DNA from: Dryomyza anilis
Lineage: Eukaryota; Arthropoda; Insecta; Diptera; Dryomyzidae
Reading direction: 5' to 3'
DNA length: 64,000 nt
Assembly: GCA_951804985.1 (NCBI GenBank)
Contig: OX638133.1
Coordinates: forward strand, 49,440,170 to 49,504,169
The notes under the pieces: model-generated
The model's input: only the letters and a program-made list of their open reading frames with translations
Told to the model about the DNA's origin: nothing
Database searches by the model: none
Shown here: positions 48,697-62,471 of the stretch, one piece after another
Layout of the letters: every line of letters begins with the position of its first letter
Position numbering within the stretch: position 1 is the first letter of the stretch
Position numbers and translations under genes: made by a program

Positions 48697-50085
48697 TTGA
48701 CTGCCAAAGAAAAGAGTCAAGTGCAACAGCTAATTGACAAATATCGGTGTATATTTGCTGAAAAGGGCCAAAAGGATGGCAGAACTTCCATTGTAAAACA
48801 TCGAATAGACACTGGTGATTCTAACCCAATTCGTCAAGCACCAAGAGGGGTACCACTTGCGAAAAGAGACGAAGTATCACATTTGGTTGAAGAAATGCAC
48901 ACAAATGGTGGAACCATCTGAGAGTCCATGGAGTTCACCAGTAGTATTGGTGAAAAAGAAGGATGGTAGTACTCGGTTCTGCGTTGACTACCGAAAACTT
49001 AATGATGTCACCAAGAAAGATAGTTATCCACTGCCCAGAATCGATGACACCTTGGATACACTATCTAATACTAAGTGGTTTTCAACGTTGGACTTGCAAA
49101 GCGGTTACTGGCAAGTAGGAACCGATAAGAAAGATCGAGAGAAGACCGCATTCAGTACTGGAGATGGACTATGGCAATTTTTGGTAATGCCGTTTGGACT
49201 ATGCAATGCCACAGCAGCATTCGAACGGTTAATGGAGCACGTATTAAAAGGTTTACACTGGAAAACATGCCTAGTATACCTTGATGACATAATTGTTATG
49301 GGCAAGGATTTCAACGAACATCTAAGAAATCTAGAGGAAGTGTTCCTTCGATTGAAAAGTGCGGGTCTACTACAACTTAGCCCAAAGAAATGCTCACTTT
49401 TCAAGAAAGAAGTCAAGTATCTGGGTCATCGAGTTACCACGGAAGGAGTGCATACCGATGAAGATAAAATAGTTGCAGTAAAGGAGTGGCCCAGACCGCA
49501 AAACCTACATGACCTACGAAGTTTCTTGGGGCTATGTACATACTACAGACCATTTGTTCCAGGTTTTGTCAACGTTGCAAGCAGTCTTCACGAATTGACA
49601 AGAAAGAACCGCGCATTTCAATGGGGTGATGATCAAGAAAGGGCGTTTTTGAAAATAAAAGATCTACTGTGCTCAGCACCAATTCTTGCGTATCCAATTC
49701 CAGGTGAGAAATTTATACTAGATACGGATGCAAGCGGATACGGAATAGGCGGAGTTCTCTCTCAAGTATTCAATGGGCAGGAAAAAGTGATCGCATACTA
49801 CAGTAAAACATTGTCCAAGCCCGAGCGAAATTACTGTGTCACCAGGAGGGAGCTTCTTGCTGTAATTGAAAGTGTGAAAAATTTCCATAAGTATCTGTAC
49901 GGACAACAGTTTCACTTAAGAACCGATCACGCAGCACTACGATGGTTACTTCAGTTCAAAGATCCGGAAGGTCAAATTGCGCGTTGGATAGAGCGATTGC
50001 AGAGCTACGATTTCTCAATCGAACATCGTAAAGGAGGAAATCATGGAAATGCAGATGCTCGACGCCCAGGTAAACTAGAATGCAG
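48697..50085 (+). pseudogene. Gypsy 1 reverse transcriptase and RNase H
   Basis: Begins KYRCIFAEKGQKDGRTSIVKH; a one-base shift near 48910 (TGA at 48919-48921) precedes ESPWSSPVVLVKKKDGS. Then RFCVDYRKLNDVT, WFSTLDLQSGYWQV (motif A Asp), FLVMPFGLCNATAAFERLM and VYLDDIIVMG, catalytic YLDD at 49277-49288. RNase H starts FILDTDASGYGIGGVLSQ (first Asp), with RRELLAVIESVKNFHKYLYG and LRTDHAALRWLL. It ends near NADARRPG, where DALSRRP is usual. From 48815 to 50623 this is one open frame, so RT and RNase H are nearly intact. Confidence 0.9.
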
Positions 50086-50276
50086 ACATTGTTCAAGAGC
50101 GGAAGGAAAAGAAAACATAATTGACATTCGTTTGCTAAATGTTTTGCCCGATGAAAAATGGACTCCGGAAAAAATTGATCAAAAGAGTGATCCCGATCTC
50201 ACAAAAATCATGATGTTCAAGGAACAGCAAAGAAAACCATCATGGGAAGATATAGCTGCCGACAGTGCCATAACTA

Positions 50277-50842
50277 AAGCTTACTGGACACAGTGGCAGA
50301 GCTTAAAGCTACAAGATGGTTGCTTATATCTGGAAAATGAAGATGGCACATCCGCTCGTAGTTTGATTGTTGTTCCCAAGTCAAAAATAAAAGAGATATT
50401 AGCGGAATACCATGGTGGATCTAGTGGTGGTCATTTGGGCATTAATAAAACGGTCGAGAAGGTAAAGAAACGTTTTTATTGGATTGGATGCCAAGAGTCA
50501 GTCGCAGATTGGATTCGCAGTTGCCCACAATGTGTACCAGCAAAAGGACCAACAGTCAGAAGCTTACTGGACACAGTGGCAGAGCTTAAAGCTACAAGAT
50601 GGTTGCTTATATCTGGAAAATGAAGATGGCACATCCGCTCGTAGTTTGATTGTTGTTCCCAAGTCAAAAATAAAAGAGATATTAGCGGAATACCATGGTG
50701 GATCTAGTGGTGGTCATTTGGGCATTAATAAAACGGTCGAGAAGGTAAAGAAACGTTTTTATTGGATTGGATGCCAAGAGTCAGTCGCAGATTGGATTCG
50801 CAGTTGCCCACAATGTGTACCAGCAAAAGGACCAACCGTGAG
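50277..50842 (+). repeat. 283-bp tandem duplication within pol
   Basis: 50277-50559 and 50560-50842 are essentially identical; only the last bases differ (AACAGTCAG against AACCGTGAG). The unit starts AAGCTTACTGGACACAGTGG. 283 is not a multiple of three, so the duplication shifts the frame. It duplicates the zinc-binding N-terminus of integrase. Confidence 0.93.
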
Positions 50843-51803
50843 AAGTCGCGGTTGGAGGCATCAGTACAACGTGGGAGCACCATTCGAGCGTATTGCCATG
50901 GATGTCGCCGGGCCGTTTCCAATCAGTTATGCGGGTAATAAATATGTCCTTGTCGTCATTGACTACTTCAGCAAGTGGCCTGAAGTGTATACCATGCCGA
51001 ATCAAGAAGCCACAACAGTTGCGGATGCATTAGTTAACAACTGGGTAAGCCGTTTTGGAGTACCGTTCGAATTGCATTCAGACCAAGGAAGAAATTTTGA
51101 GTCTGCAGTTTTTAAGGAAGTATGTAAAGTCCTTAACATACACAAAACACGAACAACGCCTTTGCACCCGCAATCAGACGGCATGGTGTAGAGATTCAAT
51201 CGGACTTTGGAAGAGTATCTCAGAAAAGTGGTTGATAAAAATCAAAAAGATTGGGATACACACATACCACTATTTCTCATGGCTTATCGAACGGCGGTTC
51301 ATGATTCCACAGCAGCTTCACCATCTAAAATTGTTTTTGGAACAGACTTAAGATTACCTGTTGATTTAAAGTTTGGGGCGACTCCTTCAGATGGAATACC
51401 TATACACAATTATGTTTTCAGAAAAAATGAAGAAATGAACGAAGTGCATCAATTTGTAAGACAGCAGACACAATTTGCGAGCGATAAGATGAAGGCCAGA
51501 TACGACTTGCGCACAAATTCAGAGGGATTTACGAAAGGAGAGCTTGTTTTTCTCTATAACCCGCAAAGGAAGAAAGGCTTATCTCCTAAGCTACAAACAC
51601 ACTGGGAAGGACCATATAAGATAATTAAAAGAATTAATGATGTAGGGTATCGGATTGAGAATACTGCGGGCGTTAGACGAAAAATGAAAGTAGTACATTT
51701 AGAGAGAATTAACATCTGTTCGGGACGAACAGATTTTGGCGGAGGACAGTTACGAAAAGATGTAATTTGCCCCATAGTACAAGCAACCAAGAATAATTTA
51801 TGA
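50395..51803 (+). pseudogene. Gypsy 1 integrase, catalytic Glu codon is TAG
   Basis: The HHCC zinc region (YHGGSSGGHLGINKT, then SCPQCVPAKG) appears twice because of the tandem duplication. The core follows in the second copy: RIAMDVAGPFP with the first Asp at 50901-50903 and HSDQGRNFESAVF with the second at 51081-51083. Then TPLHPQSDGMV is followed by TAG at 51189-51191, exactly where the catalytic Glu of the DDE triad is expected. The frame stays open after it (RFNRTLEEYL) to 51803, with a GPYKIIKRINDVGYRIE C-terminal domain. One nucleotide change removes the active-site residue and truncates the protein. Confidence 0.9.
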
Positions 51804-51813
51804 GACGCAAGAA

Positions 51814-53285
<1,472 letters not shown>

Positions 53286-54027
53286 GCCTTTTTCCACATA
53301 AAAAATATTTTTGATAAAAAAAATTACCCGTAATTTTTTATAATAATTTTTCAATCAAAAATTATTAAATATCAATAAAATTGATTTTTTGGGTCGAAAA
53401 GGGTTAAAAAAGCTTTAAAGTGGGTTTAAAAGGGTTAAATATTTTTCAATAGGCAATTTCCAAAAAATATGGGATAATTTTTTGGTTCCCACGGGTAATT
53501 TATAAAATCCCACGAAAACACTATTTTAGTGCACAACGTGGCAACCCTGTATACACTTGACAGCAGCTCTCTTTCTGTGAGTATATTAGTGTTTATGTCT
53601 ATTTGTTTTATGAGCAAATAAAACAAATAAAACCAAACGAGTGCAGCAGCCAGTTGCTTGCTGAAAACAAATAAAACATGAAATTTAGTAAACTTGTAAA
53701 GCAAAATATATGGTTACAAATTAATAATAATTACAATTTGTAAAAACTGTGATTTTTAGTTTTGATTAAAAATTATTTGGCGCACGATCATTTTAATAAA
53801 ACGATCGTTTCGTAATTCGTGTAACTCATTTGTTTGAGTTCGGGTCGGGTCGCAAAAAACAACAATTTTTGCCAACAAAAAACTTCGCCAAATTAACTAA
53901 ATTCAATCACTTTTTGTGTGGGTCGGATAATTACAATATAATGCAAAATTAACCAAATTTTAATTGTTTTATGGGTCGGGTAAATCCTTTTGGCAGTCCT
54001 TTTTATTAAAGGCTCGAAGTGACCAAA
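53286..54027 (-). mobile_element. BEL/Pao leader and unassigned sequence
   Basis: Read on the minus strand, TTTGGTCACTTCGAGCC at 54011-54027 lies directly after the LTR and resembles the start of many BEL/Pao internal regions (candidate primer site). Between it and the protease there is no recognisable gag. Instead there is AT-rich sequence with several GGGTCGG/GGGTCGGGT words and a GGGTTAAA-rich stretch near 53400-53445. Either gag has been replaced or this is later insertion debris. Confidence 0.5.
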
Positions 54028-54453
54028 TGTTCGGATGGTGAACGGGTTGGCAATTGGGCGGATTTACTTATAACAAAATCTGTACCTGATAGTCCGTGTG
54101 GTGGATGACTTGATGTTCCTCTGTCGAAGTGGTTTATGTTTCTCCTTGTTGTTGTTGTGATTTGTGTTGATTGTTGATGTGGGTGGTTTATGTTTAATTT
54201 TATGTTTGTTTCTCCCCGTAACCGATTGTCGCGTTAACGGGTTTTTATGTGTTTGTTTATTTGTCGCGTAGACGGGTGTGTTATTGTTTGTTTATTAAGT
54301 GTAAACTTTCAATGTCCGGAGACGGGTGGGTTGAGTGCGTTCGATCGGTTTTTAGTAAACGTAACGAGTGACGATCTTGCACTTTTGAACGTCAAAACTC
54401 AATGCAGCGAGTATCGCTGCAACGAGTAGGTCTCGCGGGCATGTTCACAAACA
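54028..54453 (-). mobile_element. Candidate BEL/Pao LTR
   Basis: About 426 bp with TGTTCGG at the left edge and CACAAACA at the right, giving TG...CA termini on either strand, and adjacent to the BEL leader. No second LTR is in the window to confirm it. Words such as GACGGGTG and AACGAGTA recur inside. Confidence 0.5.
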
Positions 54454-54469
54454 TTGTGTTTACGTTATA

Positions 54470-54898
54470 TTCATATATATTCATATATATTCATATATAT
54501 TTATATATATTCATATATATTCATATATATTCATATATATTCATATATATTCATATATATTCATATATATTCATATATATTCATATATATTCATATATAT
54601 TCATATATATTCATATATATTCATATATATTCATATATATTCATATATATTCATATATATTCATATATATTCATATATATTCATATATATTCATATATAT
54701 TCATATATATTCATATATATTCATATATATTCATATATATGAAAATATATGAATATATATATGAATATATATATGAATATATATTCATATATATATGAAT
54801 ATATATTCATATATATTCATATATATTCATATATATTCATATATATTCATATATATTCATATATATACATATATATTCATATATATTCATATATATTG
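54470..54898. repeat. (TCATATATAT)n repeat with an inverted block
   Basis: About 27 copies of the decamer TCATATATAT to 54740. A short stretch in the opposite orientation follows (ATATATGAAT, about 54740-54800), then decamers in the first orientation to 54898. The array is thus partly palindromic. Confidence 0.95.
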
Positions 54899-55690
54899 TA
54901 GTATATATCCCTTAAAGCACAAAATGAATTTATCAAATGCAAATTTTTGTTGAAAATAACGCACTTAAGTTATATCAAAAGAATAAAAAATGTAAAAATA
55001 AATAAAAATGTTAATAAAAATGTATTTTAATAATTTATAAAAAGTTTTTTATTTCCTTAATTATTGTTTATAGAAAATTTCTTAATAAGCTTACCACATT
55101 ATTACAAAACATTTCATAATAAGCATACAAATTTATAAAAAAAAAAAGTTTTATAAAAAGCTTGCTAAATTATTACAAAACAATTTGTAATAAGCTTACA
55201 AAATCATTACAAAACGTTTTATATTAAGCTTACACTATGATTGCATATAGCTTACTATTCAATATTACACATAAGCTTTCAATGTAAGCTTACAATCAAT
55301 GTCCAATTTCGCTAATCCGACAATTATTATGCAACGTTTTATAAACATTTCGCAAACTTATTATAAAACATAACATTACATATACAGCCTTACAAAAAGC
55401 TTACAATGTTTGTTGGGTAGTTATTGGTCAGAACGAATTTTTTAGCTATCTAGCAACTAATAAGAAAAAATCGATTATCGACGGACAAAGTCGAATATTC
55501 GACTTTTTTTACATAGTCGACTTCAAATAATCGACATTTTATATCCAAAAGTCGATTAGTCGACTAATCAAACAACGATTAGTATAACCCTAGTGGGTTG
55601 AACTCAAATAAGAAAAGCTAAAAGTGAAACTTAAGAATAACTTTAATAAAACCTAAAAGTGAAACTTAAGAAAATAATAAAACAAATTGA
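54899..55690. other. Noncoding DNA with AATAAGCTTAC repeats
   Basis: From 55080 to 55400 AATAAGCTTACAAA-like words recur about eight times and end in TGTTTGTTGGGTAGT (about 55410), the tip seen at 37600-37612. AGTCGAATATTCGACT and AAAAGTCGATTAGTCGACT palindromes lie at 55480-55570. Near 55605-55680 AAAAGTGAAACTTAAGAA is repeated. No gene. Confidence 0.55.
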
Positions 55691-56015
55691 CCTAAGAACA
55701 CAAAAGTGAAAAACAAAATGGTGGTCCGCGAAGAAATTGCAGCTACACTGCAAAAGACGGGTGTTCCATTCAAAAGCATCGTTGGAGGAGCTTTTGATTT
55801 TGCTGAGAAATGTTATTGGAGTATTTCCAGAACCACAGCAGCATAAAAGGATAATGGTTTTGTGAATTCGTCAGACGAAAATGCGAAAATGTTATGTGTA
55901 ATATTGAATAGCTGCTAGCTACGGAGGCTTCGATGTCCAAAATGACGCCGTAAATTCAGTCGGCAGCTACGCAACTGTACCCGACAATGCTGTATGTGCA
56001 GTCGACAAAACTAAC

Positions 56016-57055
56016 ATGGAGTCGCGCGTCAGTGTGGTGGAAAATGGTGCTATGAATTTGGCTAGCAACAACATAAACGAAGCCGAGTGTACGATGACTG
56101 CCGACAATGCTATGATGTGTCCAAATAACGCAAACGACGCTGATTCTGTTGATTTCAGTATCAGAAATATTGCTAACGCAACTGCGCAATTGGAATTAGA
56201 TTTACAGCAACGCCTTCGTATTGCTAGGAAGAACAAATAACTCCAGGAAATGGAGTTGCAATCATTAACGCGCCAATTCGTTAAAAATTTAAGCGATATT
56301 GAAGGTGCACTACAAAAATTCAGTGGTGATGAAAATAGCGACATCAACAACTGGATAGTTGATTTTGAGGGAATTACAAACGCGTATGGTTGCTGCGATG
56401 ACATGAAAATGCTGTTGGCGCGTCGGATGCTGGTCGGCAGCGCTCAGATTTTCTTGCGGATGGCTGCTGCTCAAGCGTGGATAATATTAAAGGACATGCT
56501 GTTGAAGGAATTCAACATTCAAGTGAACACCAAAGATGTGTACAAGAAGTTGGAAAGTACACGATGGAACCGAAAGTCTGAAACACTGCGTCAATATGTT
56601 TTATCGATGCAAAATATCGCAAGATGTGTTTCAATAAAGGAGTCGGAGCTTGTTGAGTGTATCGTTGAAAGGTTGGCCGCCAGATCAGTAAATGCAGCTA
56701 TGTTCTACAATGTCACAACAATAGACGAATTTAAGGCGCTCATTCCCAAATACGAAAAATTATACAAAGGCGCATCGGTCATCACGAAACCTGTTAAGGG
56801 TTGGCCGACAGATCAGTAAATGCAGCTTTGTTCTACAGTGTCACAACAATGGACGAATTTAAGGCGCTCATTCCCAAATACGAAAAATTATGCAAAGGCG
56901 CATCGGTCATCACGAAACCTGTTAACGAAGTTCCACAGATGTCTCAGATACGATGCTACAATTGCAGTGACTTCGGTCACTTCGCAGTCCCAGGGGTGCC
57001 TGTTTTAAGTGTCGACAACTTGGACATCAGCTGGCAAATTGTCCAATGAGAGCAG
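56016..57055 (+). pseudogene. Gypsy 2 gag with CCHC knuckles
   Basis: Continuous frame from about 56016 with one TAA (56238-56240), then MELQSLTRQFVKNLSDIEGA, NNWIVDFEGITNAY and FNIQVNTKDVYKKLESTRWN, a capsid-like helical region. A 128-bp tandem duplication (56671-56798 and 56799-56926) repeats RSVNAAMFYNVTTIDEFKAL and shifts the frame. Zinc knuckles: IRCYNCSDFGHFA at about 56950 and, after another shift, CFKCRQLGHQLANC at about 57003. Confidence 0.82.
56671..56926 (+). repeat. 128-bp tandem duplication in gag
   Basis: The second unit differs from the first by a handful of substitutions (for example GCCAGATC against GACAGATC and TATACAAAG against TATGCAAAG). It is older than the near-identical 283-bp duplication in Gypsy 1. 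The length is not a multiple of three. Confidence 0.9.
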
Positions 57056-57144
57056 TAGCAGCTGTGCAAAATGATGATTTGGAACCAGTAAATAACTGGG
57101 AATGGGTAAGTGTCACCTTCAGTAATATAGAAAAAAATTCCACA

Positions 57145-58010
57145 ATTTAGACTGTATTTTTGCATGTTGGATACCGGCAGTCCAAATAGTTTCGTGAGGT
57201 TATCGGTAGTAAAATCATCATTTCCATTATTCAATGGAAATTCCATTATTCAAATTCATTATTCAAAGACTTCGGAAACAGCCGAAGTCTGTAATGGAAG
57301 TTCAATCGTTATTAGGCCTTTGTTCGTATTTTAGAAAGTTTGTTAAATCATTTTCGTTGATTGCACAGCCTTTACAAGAAAGATGTTAAATTTATATTCT
57401 ACGAAAAATACGAAATTTTTTTTCAACTCTTAAAAAGTAAATTAGTAGCAAGCCCAGTCCAAAAAAAGAAACTGAACTCCACTGTGATACTAGTTCCCAT
57501 GGATTTAGTGCAATACTTTTGCAAAAATAGGAAGATGGTGGATTTCACCCTGTAGCTTATTTTTCTAAGCGGACGTCTGAGGCAGAAACGCGCTATCACA
57601 GTTTTGAGTTAGAGGCTCTCGCTATTATTTACGCTTTACGCTGATTTCGTGTGTATCTGGAGGGTATTAACTTTAAGATCGTAACAGATTGCAACTCTTT
57701 AGCTCAAACACTTAACAAAAAATTAGTTAATAGTCGTATTGCGAGATGGGTACTCGAACTCGAAAATTTTAGCTATTCCATATGCCATAGAGCTGGTACA
57801 AAGAAGCAACATGTTGATGCACTTAGTAGATGTGAACAGTGTTCTGAAAATGTTATAGCAATTATAGAGGATGAAGATATGGATTTTCAACTTCAAGCGA
57901 TGCAAGTTAGAGACGAAAATATAGTAAATAAAAATGAACAGTTCGAAAAAAAAAACATGGAAAATTTTACTATGTCTAAGGGTGTACTTTAAAGAAAATG
58001 CGATGAAGAC
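57145..58010 (+). pseudogene. Gypsy 2 protease and RNase H; RT core deleted
   Basis: CMLDTGSPNSFVRL (protease active site, about 57162) is followed within about 120 bp by SVMEVQSLLGLCSYFRKFV, the connection segment that normally lies after the RT catalytic motifs. RNase H follows in several frames: FHPVAYFSKRTSEAETRYHS, FELEALAIIYAL, IVTDCNSLAQTL and FSYSICHRAGTKKQHVDALS. So a deletion of several hundred codons removed the palm and fingers of RT. Confidence 0.8.
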
Positions 58011-59090
58011 CTGCGATTATGTGTGCCAAAAGAATTAGAACGAGAGCTAATTAGATATTTTCACGAAAAAATAGGGTATTGATAAATGTTATAATATTAT
58101 GAAAGCCAACTATTGGTTTTCAAACATGAAGGAAAAAATTTGCAATTATCAGAAAAATTGTTTAAGGTGTATGATGTATACGGCACCGCAAAATCCAAAT
58201 GCAAAACACTTTATAATATTCACAAGAAGCCTGAACATTTTCACACGATACATATAGACCACTTAGGACCATTGCCGTCATTACAGTCGTAACGTAAACA
58301 TATTTTAGTGATCATTGACTCATTTACAAAATACGTTAGCGTGTTAGCGACAAGTACAAAATAAGTAATAGCAGCTATGAATAAATATTTTGAATACTAT
58401 AGTAGGTCGGTTAGACGTATATCAGATAGGGGTAGCTGTTTTACATCGAAGGACTTTGGAGAGTTTATGAGCGAAAAAAACGTAACACACATTATGGTAG
58501 CAGTACATTCACCGCAAGCAAATGGAGAAGTTGAGAGGGTAAATCGTAGTCTTGTAGGAATGTTAGCGAAAATGAGTGAACCTATTTTACATGCTGACTG
58601 GGTGAAACAATTAAATAAAATTGAATTCGCACTTAATAACACATTCAATAGATCTACGGGGATAACACCAAGTCAAGCTTTATTTGCAGTAAAGCAAAGA
58701 GGAATAATAGTAGATAAACTAACAGAATACCTAGAAGAGTGCACTTCAGGGCCGGGGAGGGACTTGGAAATGTTACGAAAAACGGCAGAAATAAATATTG
58801 AACGATTCCAAAAGTATAACTTAGATCGAAATGAAAAACAAAACATAAAAGTTTATTCATTTAATAAAGGTGACTTTGTTGTTATAAAAAACATTGACAC
58901 TACGGTCGGAACAAATAAAAAACTTATACCAAAATATAAATGACCTTATGTTGTGCATAAAAAACTACAAAATGATCGTTATGTAATAAAAGATATCGAA
59001 AATTGCCAAATTACCCAAATCCCATATAATAGTGTAATTGAAGCCTGTAATATAAAATTGTGGAAAAATAAAGATGAAGGTGGTGACACT
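58010..59090 (+). pseudogene. Gypsy 2 integrase
   Basis: Pieces in order: LCVPKELERELI; KANYWFSNMKEKI with NCLRCMMYTAPQN (zinc region); HTIHIDHLGPLPS (first Asp, about 58256); ISDRGSCFTSKDFGEFM (second Asp, about 58425); HSPQANGEVERVNRSL (Glu, about 58528). The last two are in a 188-codon open frame (58377-58943). All three catalytic residues are still encoded but split over frames. The C-terminal part YSFNKGDFVVIKNI continues past a TGA at 58941 to a stop near 59093. Confidence 0.85.
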
Positions 59091-59229
59091 TAAGTATTTC
59101 AATTAATCTAATAACTTTATTTAGGTATGTTGTATCAAAACTTAATAATCTGTTAATTTGTATATAAGAAATCCATAAATATGTAAATTTGTGATCAAGG
59201 ACGATCACTTTAGGTCAGATTGGCCGATG

Positions 59230-59367
59230 TGTAGCATATATGATAAAATCAACCCTGTAAGGTAATATAAGTAACATTGTATGAAAAGCACTATGGCAAC
59301 ACTGCCGTAACAAAGCATCATGATTGAACGAACGTTGTGCAGTTAAGTTGTCTTTTATTGTGCTACA
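59230..59367 (+). mobile_element. Gypsy 2 3' LTR
   Basis: TGTAGCATATATGAT to TTTATTGTGCTACA, 138 bp, homologous to the solo LTR at 31821-31964 with a few substitutions and a short indel after TATATGAT. Very short for a Gypsy LTR. The following five bases are AATCC. Confidence 0.88.
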
Positions 59368-62300
59368 AATCCAAAATTTTTAGTTACTTCCAATGCGAGC
59401 GTTTAGACTATGTTTTTTCCAATGTGTGGAGCCACAATGTTTCTGAGCAACAAACATTTTCTATATTTGCTACGTACATTTTTTTATTATGCGTATATTT
59501 TTTTATTATGCTTACATAATGAAGAAATATAATGTGCACAATTCTTTTCATTTGAATAATTTTCAAAAGGAAGGTCTGTCCTAAAAGAATGACGAATGAT
59601 CACCATAGTTATACTCATAGTATTTATATTTGTTCCCAAAAGCTCGTAGTTCTATGGAAATTCGTTTTTAAAATTAATATTTTCCCGCGAAACAACTTGT
59701 GGTTCAAAAAAAACAAATCGAAATTCGGTACACCTACCCATTTGTAAATATGGGTATCGAATGAATGGAAATTCTTCAGCGATTAAAATTTTGTAGTTAT
59801 TTTCAGGATTCCTATAACCTGGTGACCCTGGTTCTACTTTATACCAGTATATTTTGTTTCAGCATTTTTATGAAAGCTAGTAAAAAAACACATGATATTG
59901 GCTTAAGGATAAGAGTTCCATTATTTCCCATTTTATATTTCCTGATAAATATATAACGGAAATACCGAAAATTTCATAGGAATAAAAAAACAACTGGCAC
60001 GTAAGAAGATTTTCACACATGATCTCATTTAAAAAAAATAAAAAATTTTAAGTGAAAAATAATTAAAGTATGTTTAATATGTTAATATAATGTTTAATAA
60101 ATAAAAAGTTAAAAATATGCGTATATGCAGACATGTATATACGCTGCAAAAAAACAGGGCTCTCCCAAACATAATTGTGCAGGCAATACATATTTGGAGC
60201 TTTATGCAAAAAAAAGTATTATTTCATTGCCAAACATTATTATAACAACAGACAAACATATTTTTGTTTTCGTTCAAACATATTTATGTTCAGAATGTAT
60301 AATTTTCGGCGTTCTTGTAAACATATATACATATGTTTGATTGTGAAAAAATTTTAATTACATGTAAACATATTTATGATTACATTTTATTTTATTGTAA
60401 AAAAGGTAAATTTAGTGCCCCTTAATAATATGCTAAATAATGCTATTAATAATGCTATTATTTTTAAATTCGTTGTCACCCAGTAACAATCACGAATAAC
60501 CAAATACATATAATTCAAAGAACCTTTTATTGACGTTGGGTGTGTTAATTAGCGGAAATATCAAAAATACATATATTAATATCTGAAGAAAAATATATAT
60601 TTCTACAGATACATTAATATAGTAAATTAATGTAAATCCGCGATTAAAACAATTTATGTTTCAATATCGTATAATAATATTTCAATCTGATCAAAATAAT
60701 TATACAATCCAATATAATGTAATTAGATTTTACTCCTAATATTTATATGGTGATTTCGAATTACATTAAAACATATTCAAACAAATCTTTTCTATCCGTG
60801 TATTAACTGGTATTTGTAATTTAAACCACAAAGTAATTTATGTTTGCTTAAGAACATGACACGCATAGTTGACATCTCATCAATCAAACATTATTTGCTT
60901 TTCAAACAAATTTGCAAATAATTTTATTTTCGAAGATTAAATTATTTTCGTTATTTTTCTATTTCTTGCTCAATCTAATTAAACAATATTTTCTAAATTT
61001 ACAGCACCCTTTCTCTTGAAGATGTACTGGATAAAGACCTCAACATATAGATCTGGCATGTCAAACTCATTTGGCATTACGGGCCGCATTTGGTTCTTCG
61101 GTCGTTTCCATTCGTCTCCGTAAAAAGCGCCGCAAGGCGGAATTTGTTTGTAAAAAATCGTGCGATTTTTGTCTGTTTGAAATGTATTGAAAAAAATATC
61201 CGAACTACTTTGAACCTATCAAAAATTGATTCTGAGTTATTTACAATGGTACTCCATATTTTAAAAACTAGAGAAAATTTTATAAAACAGACACCTGACA
61301 ATCATCCAAAATTGTTGCAACTTTTTCTGTATCTACCCAGTCTGCCATTCGATATTATTGTGAGAACGACACGATATGTCGGCAAAATCGTACGATATCG
61401 AATGAGATCTTGTACCAATATCGAACGCCAAATCGTACTAAAACTGCAAAGATAGTTCAAACATAACGCAATTTTTTTTTCGAAACGATAATAAAAACGA
61501 TTCTAGATTACTGTTGCATCACATAGTGAAAATATATCGAGATTTATTTGAAAAACATTGCGATATCGATGTGAGAAATGTTTAAATATCCAATCATAAA
61601 ATTATACTCTACAAAAATTACGAAATTTTAAATTAGTAACGAGATCGGTTTTTTGTTATGCAAGTTAGTTCGAGAAAACTTCGAGACATAAATCACATGG
61701 GAGACTTGTTACCATTTTTTTTTTTTTTCGGTACAAACAATACTTAAACATATTGAAAAAGTTTGTTTTTTAAAATATCGTATATAAATTTGAAATTGTA
61801 AGGACAGTTATAAAGAAGTTTGTTTTATTATCGTTAAAACGAGGTTTGTAGCATTCTACGGTCAAAAGTTTTTTTTCTACAACAACAAAAAAGTAATTAC
61901 TGATTAATTTTTTCTAACTTTGGACAACTGTATCTTTGGAGATAGTGGTTCAAAAAATGTTAAAATGATTCATATTCCAGTTTGAGCAAAGCACAAACTG
62001 GCGATATTTTTTTTAAATAAAAGTCAATTGTTTGTTTCTTGTTAGATTATATTATTCTGATTGCGCCATTATTTGATATTGGAGCAGATTCCGAAAAAAG
62101 TTTTTATTATTTTTCTCTCCTTTTATTTTTAATAGTCGAACCAAAAACAAGAATGTAATTTTTTTTTCGGTATTAGTATTTTAATTTTGTGAATAATAAA
62201 CAATTTTATTTGGTGATAAAAATTATTTTTATGACATTTGTGCAACGCCATGTATCATATTTAAAATGACAATTAGGAAATTAAAAACTTATCAAATTCT

Positions 62301-62470
62301 CATTAAAATGCACAACAATATATAACATAAATAAATAAAAAAAATTTCAATTCTTAAAAATATATATATATTTTTGTGGAGAAAGAACCTTTTCAACGAA
62401 CTAAGTTTCATTGTGTGCATCCCCAGAATCTTGGTCATCGTGGTCACTTTAAATAATGTGGTTTATGATA
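59368..62470. other. AT-rich noncoding DNA
   Basis: No gene recognised. At about 61040-61090 TCAAACTCATTTGGCAT followed by ACGGGCCGCATTTGG resembles the tip of a widespread hAT-type repeat, but no partner end was found. The 121-codon frame 61090-61455 has no known motif. Near 61350-61400 GACACGATATGTCG-like half-palindromes recur. Probably intronic relative to the ALDH exon on the minus strand. Confidence 0.5.
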
Positions 62471-62471
62471 A

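Larger units (their letters stand above)
55717..59367 (+). mobile_element. Ty3/Gypsy LTR retrotransposon 2, decayed
   Basis: Internal region with gag, protease, RNase H and integrase, followed by a 138-bp LTR at 59230-59367. No 5' LTR is present and the RT catalytic core is deleted. The family identity with the solo LTR at 31821 comes from the shared LTR. An ATG at 55718 (MVVREEIAATLQKTGVPF) may begin gag. Many stops and frameshifts show an old copy. Confidence 0.85.

Noticed and set aside
51207..51803. Envelope gene downstream of Gypsy 1 integrase
   Set aside because: The frame is the integrase C-terminal part (AYRTAVHDSTAASPSKIVFG and the GPYKIIKRINDVGYRIE domain) and the LTR begins about 10 bp after its stop, leaving no room for an env gene.
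54402..54798. Two open frames of about 115 codons ([10 protein letters not shown] repeats)
   Set aside because: Translation of the TCATATATAT decamer array.
61090..61455. 121-codon plus-strand frame (MVLRSFPFVSVKSAARRNLF...)
   Set aside because: No domain recognised; an antisense frame overlaps it and the region begins with a transposon-like tip.
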